Below are positions 35,833 to 43,638 of a stretch of 64,000 nt of DNA, one piece after another. The notes beneath the pieces are model-generated. The model was not told the DNA's origin. It saw nothing but the letters and a program-made list of their open reading frames with translations, and did not search any database. Both the position numbers and the translations under genes were made by a program. Position 1 is the stretch's first letter, and every line of letters starts with the position of its first letter. This DNA is from Bacillota bacterium (GTDB lineage Bacteria > Bacillota > Clostridia > Acetivibrionales > DSM-1351): assembly GCA_023416275.1 (NCBI GenBank), contig JAEZIB010000038.1, positions 1 through 64,000 on the forward strand, written 5' to 3'.

Positions 35833-36720
35833 ATGGGGACACTAAGCAATGCTGTTCGTTTATTAACCAAAAGGCCATCGATACTTGTATTGACTATAAT
35901 ACTCAGTGTAATAATAAGTATTGTTGAAAACCTTTTTATAATGCTATTTTACGGGGTTTCGATGTTTAAGGCAGGAAGTCCTTTTGATGCTTACATTAAC
36001 ATAATTCAATTTTTAGTTAATACAATGCTTGTACCACAAACAGCAGTAAAAGTAATTCTCATTTTGGCTATACTTATTGTAGTGGCTGCATTAGTTTTTG
36101 GACTGTTATTTTCTGGATACTTCAATATTTTAAGCATTGGTGTGCAGGGTAAGTCAAAAAAGGAGGGTAGTGAATTTATTTCAGGAGTTAAAAAGTACTT
36201 CTTTAGAATGATTTCATTGAACTTATGGACATTATGTTTAAGTGTATTATTTTTCATTTACCTTTTCATAGCATTAATTCCCGCTGCAATATTTATCGAC
36301 AGTGCTTTTAGTGGTTCTATAAATATATTTGCCGGCATTTTACTATTTATTATTACTATATTAGTATTATTTTTTAGTTATGCATTTTTCAGACAGTATT
36401 TAGTATTTTGGTATCCATCAGCAATGATATATGACAAAAATCATTTTAAAATAGCTAAAAAGATATCAGACAAGAATTTTTGGACTTTATTATCAAAATT
36501 GATTATTTTTGACGTTGCTGCTTTGGTATTTGATTCAGTCTATATAATAGCCAATTTTTCTCTGGCTAATGCACAGGTTGTTTCAGGAACTACAAGTAAT
36601 CTATTACTTATTATAAATATTGTCTATAAGACAATTTATATTGCACTGTTGGTATGCTTTATATTCTCGTCCTTCAATAAGTATAATAAAAATCAAAATA
36701 AGATTGCTACTGAAGCTTAA
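35833..36720 (+). CDS. Uncharacterised polytopic membrane protein
   Basis: 295 residues with about six hydrophobic segments (near 20-40, 82-108, 140-165, 175-200, 230-255 and 263-285) and no soluble domain. The layout resembles DUF4013-like or glycerophosphodiester-phosphodiesterase membrane-domain proteins, but no function is implied. ATG 35833 follows AGAAGG. An upstream in-frame ATG (35773) has no ribosome site. Its stop overlaps the stop of the convergent 125-residue gene by four bases. Confidence 0.75.
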   Translation: MGTLSNAVRLLTKRPSILVLTIILSVIISIVENLFIMLFYGVSMFKAGSPFDAYINIIQFLVNTMLVPQTAVKVILILAILIVVAALVFGLLFSGYFNILSIGVQGKSKKEGSEFISGVKKYFFRMISLNLWTLCLSVLFFIYLFIALIPAAIFIDSAFSGSINIFAGILLFIITILVLFFSYAFFRQYLVFWYPSAMIYDKNHFKIAKKISDKNFWTLLSKLIIFDVAALVFDSVYIIANFSLANAQVVSGTTSNLLLIINIVYKTIYIALLVCFIFSSFNKYNKNQNKIATEA

Positions 36721-37094
36721 AAAATATCCAGTAAAAGATAAGCAAGAATAATTAGTAAGATTTCATCTTCAATTTTTTCAGTTAAAAGTAGTAATATGAG
36801 ACCTACTAGGATTAAATCATCTATATAAATATCGTGTCCCAAAATGTTAAACAGAGCTTTTTCAGATCTTTCAGATTTATCACCAGAGCCAAATAGTGAT
36901 GTGAGAAAGCCGAATGCTGGGGGATTCTTTTTTTCTCTGGCAATTGGTGCTTCATCGGGTGGTAAAGCATGTTGATCTGATATTGATGTGTCTAAATTAG
37001 GCATATTCAAATTGTGATCTTTAGAATAAGATTCACTTTTTTTATACTTTCTAGATTTTGGTGTATGCTTGCTATAAACCATACTTATATCCAT
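36717..37094 (-). CDS. Small protein with acidic hydrophobic C-terminus, unknown function
   Basis: 125 residues. The N-terminal 75 are polar (Ser/Lys/Pro), then GFLTSLFG. A distinctive end follows in which hydrophobic stretches are split by charge: YIDDLILVGLILLLL, EKIEDE, LLIILAYLLLDIF. The tail looks like a membrane or peptide-binding hairpin. The first in-frame ATG (37092-37094) and an internal ATG (MVYSK) are both possible starts. It is last of a minus-strand trio with the 138- and 105-residue genes. I do not recognise a characterised family. Confidence 0.7.
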   Translation of the reverse strand: MDISMVYSKHTPKSRKYKKSESYSKDHNLNMPNLDTSISDQHALPPDEAPIAREKKNPPAFGFLTSLFGSGDKSERSEKALFNILGHDIYIDDLILVGLILLLLTEKIEDEILLIILAYLLLDIF

Positions 37095-37181
37095 GCTTAG
37101 TATTTGATTTAATTACATTACCTACTAGCATGGACTCGGTCCCCCTTTTACGTTTTATTCCAGTTGTTTCCGCATAACGTC

Positions 37182-37598
37182 TTATCGATCATCAGAATCA
37201 TCAAATAGTTTTGTTAAGCTGCCCATTTGCATAAGCTTCATACACTTTTTAAGTTTTTTTTGCCTGTTTTTGCTTAAATAAGGATTAAGTGCATTTAGTA
37301 GATTTACCTTTGGATCATTAGGTGAAAGTGCGTTCATAGCCTTTTTAACTTTTCTTGTTAAATCATTTGCTTGGTCTGTTTCTTTATTGGTATCTTTATT
37401 ATTTTCTTTATTTTTTGACATTTCTGCTTCACTAGACGTGCTTGAATCATCTTCTGATGGGCTTTCTTCATTTGTGCTGTTACTAGACATAAGCATGTTT
37501 AGTAAGCCCTTAACATTTTCAGGGATATTTGCATTTGAGTTTTGTCCTCCTAGCATTTCTGCTATTTGTTTAAATTTCTCGCCCATGTCGTCACTCAT
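37182..37598 (-). CDS. Hydrophilic protein of unknown function with basic C-terminal motif
   Basis: 138 residues. An N-terminal amphipathic helix (MGEKFKQIAEML) is followed by a Ser/Glu/Asp/Asn-rich linker (about 45-80) and a basic helical end with LNALNPYLSKNRQKKLKKCM, MKLMQMGSLTKLF. The C-terminal block looks conserved and could bind nucleic acid or the membrane surface; that is inference. The ribosome site is GGGAGGG. It lies between the 125- and 105-residue genes in the same direction, with a structured gap upstream. Confidence 0.7.
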   Translation of the reverse strand: MSDDMGEKFKQIAEMLGGQNSNANIPENVKGLLNMLMSSNSTNEESPSEDDSSTSSEAEMSKNKENNKDTNKETDQANDLTRKVKKAMNALSPNDPKVNLLNALNPYLSKNRQKKLKKCMKLMQMGSLTKLFDDSDDR

Positions 37599-37654
37599 TC
37601 AAATACCCTCCCAATTACAAGTTTATACTAATTTGCATTTAAAAATGTGGAATC

Positions 37655-37738
37655 ATTTTTTAAATGGCCGCATCTGCGGCGACAGGACGTAGTCCGCAAA
37701 GCTTCAGCGGTGATTTAAAAATAGTTCCTCTATTTTTA
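37655..37738 (-). ncRNA. Candidate structured RNA between two minus-strand genes
   Basis: A GC-rich island in AT-rich DNA. On the minus strand an ATTTTTAAAT/ATTTAAAAAAT outer stem can enclose GGAC-TAC-GTCC and GCCGCA-GA-TGCGGC hairpins. Its 5' part AAAAATAGAGGAACTATTTTT forms a terminator-like hairpin after the 105-residue gene. No open frame is apparent. The fold is by eye; no known family is recognised. Confidence 0.4.
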
Positions 37739-37752
37739 AATACGAAATAGTA

Positions 37753-38070
37753 TTACTTGGATTTTAAAAAATCATTTACTTTTTTCATTATTGCATCGCT
37801 GTCTTTTCCAAGCATCTTTTCTAATTTATCTAAATCTTCCTGAGTTATTTTCTTTTTTATTTCATCTTTATCTATATTCATATTTTTGATTTTATCTTCA
37901 TCTATTTCATTAATTTTTTTCATTAATTCGTCTTTATCAATTTTAGCCATTTTTTTTTGGAATTCTTCCGGACTTTCTTTTTTTAGCATTTCAATGGCTT
38001 TATTTAATTTTGATTGAACCTTTTTATCTGACATCATTTCTTGCAATTTTTTACTTAATGAATCTCCCAT
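37753..38070 (-). CDS. Lysine/aspartate-rich helical protein, unknown function
   Basis: 105 residues, almost wholly helical and charged (MGDSLSKKLQEMMSDKKVQ at the start). Repeated Asp/Ile/Lys units follow: KIDKDELMKKI, IDEDKIKN, IDKDEIKKKI. This looks like a coiled coil or repeating helical hairpins. ATG 38070 follows GGGAGGATTAT; an upstream in-frame start falls within the leader repeat. It is first of the minus-strand trio. It is preceded by two tandem family L leader cassettes, the longest leader in the window. Confidence 0.7.
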   Translation of the reverse strand: MGDSLSKKLQEMMSDKKVQSKLNKAIEMLKKESPEEFQKKMAKIDKDELMKKINEIDEDKIKNMNIDKDEIKKKITQEDLDKLEKMLGKDSDAIMKKVNDFLKSK

Positions 38071-38404
38071 ATAATCCTCCCACGCCACATCCGGCACAAA
38101 TTTGGTTAAATACTTAGTTGAGAACTTTGCTTAGCAGAGGTAAGTAGTTTTCACTCTTGCACTCACAAGGCTAAACCATTCGAGGTTTTGGGGTTTGATT
38201 GCCCAAATCCACAAAAAATTGCTAGTATAGGTACGCCACATATTTGACAATTCTATTTCAACACACCATATTTGCACAAATTTATTTTTCGAGCTAACCT
38301 CCATTTTGCCAGTATCGCTGGCGGCACAAACAGTAAAGAAAAGACACTTGTGGCTTTTCACTACTCAAAAATGCACTATATTTGCATAAAATTAATTTTC
38401 GAGC
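38071..38404 (-). promoter_or_regulatory. Two tandem family L leader cassettes
   Basis: On the minus strand the distal unit starts GCTCGAAAATTAATTTTATG at 38404 and ends GGAGGTTA. The next unit begins in the adjoining bases with GCTCGAAAAATAAATTTGTG and ends GTGCC..GGCGTGGGAGG before the ATG. The exact head-to-tail join (GGAGGTTA then GCTCGAAA) defines the repeat ends. Confidence 0.7.
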
Positions 38405-38464
38405 TAGTAACAGTTTATGCCAAGTGGTATGCATAATATGTACAAACTACACTTCTTAATTTGA

Positions 38465-38499
38465 AATAGAAGCTTGGATATATAACCCAAGCTTCTATT
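38465..38499 (-). terminator. Terminator after the Cys-rich protein gene
   Basis: Perfect 13-base stem AATAGAAGCTTGG/CCAAGCTTCTATT with a 9-base loop; on the minus strand it follows the Cys-rich gene by about 40 bases. Confidence 0.75.
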
Positions 38500-38536
38500 A
38501 AGTACTTCTGGCCATCTAATAGGCGCTTGCATTAAA

Positions 38537-38746
38537 TTAATCGCAGCAGCTATCTTCTCTGCAGCAGCAAAGATAAATTAACAATAGTATTATTGCTAGC
38601 CAAATTAACCAATCGCAATCATCAAATAAGTCTGAGAAGCAACCAGAACCACCATTGCAGCAGCAGAAGAAAATTACTGCTAATATAATTAGCCATTCAC
38701 ATCCAAAGCCGCTGTCACAACTTTTACTTCCACCAAAACATCCCAT
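38537..38746 (-). CDS. Small cysteine-rich double-hydrophobic-segment protein
   Basis: 69 residues with 16 cysteines. Two near-duplicate modules are visible: CEWLIILAVIFFCCC (about 16-30) and CDWLIWLAIILLLIYLCCC (about 44-62), joined by NGGSGCFSDLFDD. Each is a Cys, an acidic-Trp pair, a hydrophobic segment and a CCC cluster. Proteins of this composition in clostridia are often labelled 'chorion class high-cysteine' without known function. Metal binding or disulphide cross-linking in the spore coat or membrane is a guess. ATG follows TTGGAGGTAAAG, an excellent ribosome site, and a terminator follows. Confidence 0.8.
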   Translation of the reverse strand: MGCFGGSKSCDSGFGCEWLIILAVIFFCCCNGGSGCFSDLFDDCDWLIWLAIILLLIYLCCCREDSCCD

Positions 38747-38925
38747 AACTTTACCTCCAATAAATAATTAAGATATTGCATAATATGTAAATAGAATAAA
38801 AGTTGTTACATTAATAAAACTTATTTTGAAAATAATAAATGTTGGTATATTATATAAGTAAATAACTTAACTTTCTCAATTGAAAATAACTCAAATAAAA
38901 TAATTCTAGATAAGGGGATAAAATT

Positions 38926-39798
38926 ATGTTTGATGTAATTATAATTGGCAAGGGTCCTGCTGGCATTTCAGCTGCACTTTATACTGTAAGAGCAGGGTTA
39001 AGAACACTAATAATAGGTCAAGACAAAAGTTCCTTAATGAAGGCTGATAGAATAGAAAATTACTATGGATTTGCTGAACCAGTTTCGGGAAAATATCTTT
39101 TAGAACAGGGAGAAAAACAGGCAAAGAGGCTGGGAGTCAAGTTTGATGACAATGAAGTGATTGCCATAGAAAAGGGTGAATATTTTGATGTCTATACCAC
39201 AAATCAAAACTATTCCTGCAAATCGGTATTATTGTCTACTGGACAACAAACTGTAAAACTAAAAATTGACAGATTGACTGAATTTGAAGGCAGTGGTGTT
39301 AGTTACTGTACAACTTGTGATGGATTCTTTTATAGAGGACTCAAGGTTGGTCTGGTGGGTTATAAGGATTATGTAATACATGAAGCTATGGAGTTAGAGC
39401 CTCTTACTAAAAATATTACTATTTTTACAAATGGAAATGAATTAGAGCTGTCAGATAAATACATTAAGCTTGCTTCAAAATTTACATTAAACAAGAATGT
39501 AATTAAGGGTGTTGACGGAAAGGATGTTATCGAAAGTATAATTTTCAATGATGGGACAAAAGAAACTATTGATGGGCTATTTATTGCCTTTGAATCAGCT
39601 TCAAGCATAGATTTTGCAAGAAAGCTTGGTGTAATAACACGAAAAAATTCTGTAGTTGTTGATGAAAACCAGATGACTAACCTTAAAGGATTATTTGCTG
39701 CAGGTGATTGTACAGAAGGACTCAAACAAGTTTCAACCGCGGTTGGACAGGGTGCTGTAGCAGGTAAACAAATGATTTCATATATAAGAGACTTATAA
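38926..39798 (+). CDS. Thioredoxin reductase-like flavoprotein, probable ferredoxin-type (FFTR-like)
   Basis: 290 residues. FAD domain: VIIIGKGPAGISAALY at the N-terminus and LFAAGDCTEGLKQVSTAVGQ at the C-terminus. Redox site: YCTTCDGFF (CxxC about 127-130). The pyridine-nucleotide domain is altered. The expected GxGxxA is GLVGYKDYVIHEA, and the HRRxxxR that binds the NADPH 2'-phosphate is absent (ITIFTNGNELEL). This is the pattern of ferredoxin- or flavin-dependent thioredoxin reductases described from clostridia, so electrons probably come from ferredoxin. The ribosome site is AAGGGGAT. No thioredoxin gene is adjacent. Confidence 0.85.
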   Translation: MFDVIIIGKGPAGISAALYTVRAGLRTLIIGQDKSSLMKADRIENYYGFAEPVSGKYLLEQGEKQAKRLGVKFDDNEVIAIEKGEYFDVYTTNQNYSCKSVLLSTGQQTVKLKIDRLTEFEGSGVSYCTTCDGFFYRGLKVGLVGYKDYVIHEAMELEPLTKNITIFTNGNELELSDKYIKLASKFTLNKNVIKGVDGKDVIESIIFNDGTKETIDGLFIAFESASSIDFARKLGVITRKNSVVVDENQMTNLKGLFAAGDCTEGLKQVSTAVGQGAVAGKQMISYIRDL

Positions 39799-39833
39799 AC
39801 CAGAATATTGTATCTATGTGTTTTGGGCAATAA

Positions 39834-39989
39834 AGTCAATTACGGTTGAAACCTTCGCCTTCCATGTGAACATGTGATTTTTGAGGATTTCAACGGTTTG
39901 GGTTTTAGGTTTTGTACGTCAGGAGACTTCAGCCTCAAACCCAAACTATCGTTCCATATCATCGGATATTCAGCCGATAGTAATTGACT
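39834..39989 (+). repeat. Family B palindromic element, copy B1
   Basis: Terminal inverted repeats AGTCAATTAC/GTAATTGACT. Inside are GGTTGAAACC...GGATTTCAAC and GGTTTGGGTTT...AAACCCAAAC stems. The last part is rich in ATCGG/CCGAT pairings. Copy B2 lies downstream of the next gene in the same orientation. Confidence 0.85.
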
Positions 39990-40139
39990 ATAATAAACTT
40001 AATTTTGGTTCGAAACCTGCTACTATATCGGAAATACTCCAAAATCCTTAAATATATTGCCACAGCTTGAAAAAATTTACATTGAGTGATAAAATATGAC
40101 TACTAGAAAAAAGCTTACGCAAAATTTAGGAGATAACGT

Positions 40140-41528
40140 ATGTTTGCAATTTTTATTTTATTATGGGTTATTTCTGTATTGTTAATTTATGCAAACCCCA
40201 AAACCACATGGGCTTGGTGGGGAAGTGCCTGTTTGTTCTTGAATGGGTTTGGTGGTGTTGCTATGATATTTAGTGACAATATTATACCCTATGTGGCAAA
40301 GTTAAATAATGCTACATTGGAAAAATATTGTATTATTATGAAATGTATTGCAAATATATTGCAACATTACTTTGCAACTTATGCATTTATTTGCTTTGCA
40401 CTTTACCTTACGAAGTTTTTAGGCATTAAGATTAGGACTGTTACAAAACACTTCATTTTGTTTGTATTAGCAATTCCAAGTATTGTGACATTCATTATAT
40501 ATCCTCAATTTGAGCCTAGTTATATACTATTATCAGCATGGGTGGTTCCATATACTTTAATTGCAAATGCTATACTAATTATTAGTATTATTAAAGAAAA
40601 AGAACATTCTGAGAGATGTCAAAAGATAATGGTATGTATCTGTGCAAGTCCTACTACATTATCATTAATGTGGACTAGTTACTTATCGGTAGCTATGGGC
40701 GTGTATGGTGCATGGGAGTTAAATATTTATATAATATTAGCTCAATTTATTATATTTGTCACAATAGCATTAAAATATGGAATACTTGGTATAAGGCTGA
40801 GAGTTGAAAGATGCAATCTAGATGAAGCGATAGATACAACAATGGGAGGTATGAGTATAATATCTCATGCTATTAAAAATGAATCTGCAACTATTAATCT
40901 ATGTATTGATACAATACGGGCAACTGTGGACTTAGATTCAAGTACTGAGAAGAAATTAAATATAATTAAAAATTCAAGTAGAAATTTATCAGATTTTGCT
41001 CAAAGAATTAATAAATTCAGGATTTATGATATGGACTTAGAACCACATGACCTAAAGAGCCTAGTTGAGAAAACAATTACGCAGGTTTCTCCTATGCTTT
41101 TAGGCAGGGATATTAAAATAATTAACAGGTGCAAAGAAAATATTACTGTAACTATAGATTCCGTTCATGCTTCAGAGGTTCTTAAAAACTTGATTATCAA
41201 TTCAATTGAAGCTATTGAAACTAGTGGAATTATTAGGATAGAAACAGAATATGTGAATAATAAGGTTTGTTTATCTGTTATAGACAATGGAATTGGGATT
41301 GCTCCTGAAAATATTGAAAAGGTACTGACTCCATTTTACTCCACTAAAAAGAGTAATAGCAATTTTGGACTTGGACTAAGCTACTGTTATAGAGTTATGA
41401 AATGTCACAAGGGAAACCTAAAAATATCTAGTAAAGTAAATCAAGGAACAAAAATGTCACTATTATTTCCGGTAAAAAGGGTCTTTAACTTAAATGGCAT
41501 TTCTGCAAAGGCTGAATCAAATAACTAA
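40140..41528 (+). CDS. Orphan membrane sensor histidine kinase
   Basis: 462 residues. About seven membrane helices fill residues 1-225 with no extracellular domain. The H-box is IISHAIKNESATINL (His about 241). The HATPase domain has N-box NLIINSIEAIE (about 355), G1 DNGIGIAPENI and G2 NFGLGLSYCY. No PAS or HAMP domain is seen. No response regulator is nearby, so it may feed a distant regulator such as Spo0A, as orphan kinases do in clostridia (inference). The ribosome site is TAGGAGATAA. Both flanks carry family B elements. Confidence 0.88.
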   Translation: MFAIFILLWVISVLLIYANPKTTWAWWGSACLFLNGFGGVAMIFSDNIIPYVAKLNNATLEKYCIIMKCIANILQHYFATYAFICFALYLTKFLGIKIRTVTKHFILFVLAIPSIVTFIIYPQFEPSYILLSAWVVPYTLIANAILIISIIKEKEHSERCQKIMVCICASPTTLSLMWTSYLSVAMGVYGAWELNIYIILAQFIIFVTIALKYGILGIRLRVERCNLDEAIDTTMGGMSIISHAIKNESATINLCIDTIRATVDLDSSTEKKLNIIKNSSRNLSDFAQRINKFRIYDMDLEPHDLKSLVEKTITQVSPMLLGRDIKIINRCKENITVTIDSVHASEVLKNLIINSIEAIETSGIIRIETEYVNNKVCLSVIDNGIGIAPENIEKVLTPFYSTKKSNSNFGLGLSYCYRVMKCHKGNLKISSKVNQGTKMSLLFPVKRVFNLNGISAKAESNN

Positions 41529-41543
41529 TTCAACTTTTCATAA

Positions 41544-41695
41544 AGTCAATTACGGTTGAAACCTTTGCCTTTCAGACGAACATGTGCTTTCAAGCATTTA
41601 TTTGAGGGTTTCAACGGTTTGGTTTTTGGGTTTGTACTTCAGTAGGCTTTATCCTAAACCCCAAACTATAGGCTTTCAGCCGATAGTAATTGACT
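41544..41695 (+). repeat. Family B palindromic element, copy B2
   Basis: Same ends as B1 (AGTCAATTACGGTTGAAACC...CCGATAGTAATTGACT). The stem GGTTGAAACC/GGGTTTCAAC pairs better than in B1. The apical loops differ, which is consistent with selection for folding. Confidence 0.85.
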
Positions 41696-41927
41696 TAATT
41701 AGTTTGAACCTGCACTTTTCAACTGAAAAATTTGACTAACAATTAATGGTTATAAAATCAAAAATAGGGAACTTATAGAATGTCTATAGGTTTCTTTTTG
41801 AGTTTATATACTTTTTATAAAAAATACTTACATGTTAGAATACTTCCTTAAGCTTGGGCATAGAAATAATTGTGTAGGGAAATAATCATAAATCAGATTT
41901 AACATTTTAGTGTGAGGTGGCATAAAG

Positions 41928-42707
41928 ATGCGAAAACTACTAAGTTTTATTTTAGCATGTGGGATTATAATGACTATTTTTACAGGCTGTGCGTTTCTTG
42001 ATAAGTATGGAGATGCTGCAAATAGTGACGAGTTGACTCCCACCAGTGGTGTTACAATGGGTGACACTGAAGCAAGTGGGTTAAAGGATAAAACCCCAGT
42101 TCAACTATACTTTATAAATGAGCAGGGTAATAAACTTTCACCTGAAACCAGATATATAGATAATGCGGAAGTAAATAAAGGAAATGCATATCTAGCTACA
42201 GTAGTATTAAAAGAGCTTATAAAAGGCCCGGTAAAAGGAAGCCAACTGCAACCTTCTGTTCCAGAGGGAACAACTATTCATTCTGATGTAACAATTAAAG
42301 ATGGAGTGGCTATAGTGGATTTGTCAAAGGAGTTCATTAATAAGCATCCAGGGGGAAAGAAAAAAGAGCAGTTAACACTTTATTCAATTGTAAACTCACT
42401 TACCGAAATAAAGGAAATTAAATCAGTACAATTTAAAATTGAAGGCAAGGTAAAAAAAGAGTTTAAAGGGAACTACCAAATTGATGTTGCGTATCCAAGA
42501 TCAGCATACATAATTTCATCACAGCCAACAGGAAATAGTAGCAGTAGAGTTGAAGCGGCTAAAGACGATAAGGAGTCAACAAAAGATGATAGTAAAGAAA
42601 AGTTAAAGGAAGAGACCCCAAAAGACAAAAAAACTACTACAGAAAAAATGGAAGATGCTGATGATGTAGAAACAATTGGGGATATAGATGGGGAATTGCT
42701 AGAGTGA
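41928..42707 (+). CDS. GerM-domain lipoprotein (sporulation/germination)
   Basis: 259 residues. Lipoprotein signal MRKLLSFILACGIIMTIF with lipobox FTGC (Cys 21). A single GerMN domain spans about 50-185 (TPVQLYFINEQGNKLSPETR ... IVDLSKEFINKHPGGKKKEQ). A Lys/Asp/Glu-rich tail follows. Bacillus GerM has two such domains and acts in engulfment and germination peptidoglycan work; single-domain lipoproteins are common in clostridia. The cell location should be the outer face of the membrane. The ribosome site is GTGAGGTGG. A terminator-like long hairpin lies at 42942. Confidence 0.88.
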   Translation: MRKLLSFILACGIIMTIFTGCAFLDKYGDAANSDELTPTSGVTMGDTEASGLKDKTPVQLYFINEQGNKLSPETRYIDNAEVNKGNAYLATVVLKELIKGPVKGSQLQPSVPEGTTIHSDVTIKDGVAIVDLSKEFINKHPGGKKKEQLTLYSIVNSLTEIKEIKSVQFKIEGKVKKEFKGNYQIDVAYPRSAYIISSQPTGNSSSRVEAAKDDKESTKDDSKEKLKEETPKDKKTTTEKMEDADDVETIGDIDGELLE

Positions 42708-42941
42708 AAATAAACTCAAACTTAAAAATGTATATATAAATAACTCTATTTTTAAACATAAGTCTATCGGTGTTCAGATGTCAATGGATGTTGCACAATA
42801 AAAGGCACGAATTAGTAATGGCTTGGAAAACTTTAGAGAATATTTGCTTAGGCTATAATAAGGGTGTTTGCACTAAAATCATACATGGATTTGAAAATAT
42901 TTCTGAGCTATTATGAATGAATACAAATTTAATTAATAATG

Positions 42942-43001
42942 AGGTATCTAAAGGTGACTGTATAATGTAGTTATTGTACACTACCACCCATATAGATACC
43001 T
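42942..43001 (+). terminator. Long hairpin with U-rich tail after the GerM gene
   Basis: AGGTATCTA/TAGATACCT outer stem, 42-base interior with a further GTA-rich pairing, followed by TATATTTTATTT. It lies 235 bases past the stop; the gap 42708-43177 otherwise shows only degenerate repeat text. Confidence 0.5.
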
Positions 43002-43177
43002 TATATTTTATTTGATTTTTCAGTTTTCAAAATTATTTTAGTGTTGTGATGAATTTGTAGAATTAGCAGATAAAGCATTATTAATCAACTTTAGCACATA
43101 AAAAGTCCCCCACACCTAATTTGACTATAGTATCAAACCTAAGCAGGGCTGGTTGAAGCTATAGTGGGATTAACTGT

Positions 43178-43393
43178 TCAATGTCCACAGCACCCGCCAC
43201 AAACATGTTTGTTAGGGCAATCTCCGCCACTTGATTTTCTTGATTGAATAATATTTATATTTTTAAATACAGCTTCTAAATCGTTGCTTCCACAATCAGG
43301 GCAGCTTATTTGCTTATTCTCACGTTCACTCATTTTAGCCATTATATTAAATTCATTGCCGCACTTTGAACATTTCAAATCATAAAAGGGCAT
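43178..43393 (-). CDS. FmdB-type zinc-ribbon protein
   Basis: 71 residues. An FmdB/CxxC regulatory-type zinc ribbon occupies 1-45: MPFYDLKCSKCGNEF with a second pair in CPDCGSNDLE. The end has a Cys/His cluster (CPNKHVCGGCCGH). Small FmdB-like ribbons are widespread and may be regulatory or scaffold elements; the function is not known. The ribosome site AGGAGGTT precedes ATG 43393. It is divergent from the NHEJ operon. Confidence 0.85.
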   Translation of the reverse strand: MPFYDLKCSKCGNEFNIMAKMSERENKQISCPDCGSNDLEAVFKNINIIQSRKSSGGDCPNKHVCGGCCGH

Positions 43394-43532
43394 AGTATAG
43401 AACCTCCTGTATAGAAAAAGATAATTTTATTTTATCATAATCTAAGAATAAGTTTAAGCTTGTTTAAATAAAATCAAGGTTAAACCCGCGTATAAATAAT
43501 GTCTTATAAACAAAAAATAATCATCAGCACTT

Positions 43533-43638
43533 CATGGCTATTAGTCCGAAGAACAAGTTTGTGCAAGTTTTATACATTTTTGAGTTCTCCATAGAATATA
43601 CACTATTTTATTGTGCCCAAAGTTGGGTGGAGGTTTTT
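43533..43638 (+). promoter_or_regulatory. Family L leader cassette before ku
   Basis: GTCCGAAGAACAAGTTTGTG begins the unit. Then come ACATTTTTGAG and the 3' hairpin CCCAAAGTTGGG followed by TGGAGGTTTTT and the ku ATG. At about 105 bases it is the most compact copy. Confidence 0.65.

Noticed and set aside
38131..38361. 76-codon minus-strand frame upstream of the 105-residue gene
   Set aside because: It falls entirely inside the tandem family L leader and has no ribosome site.
39990..40030. tRNA-like TGGTTCGAAACC text
   Set aside because: No cloverleaf can be drawn around it; no tRNA was found anywhere in the window.
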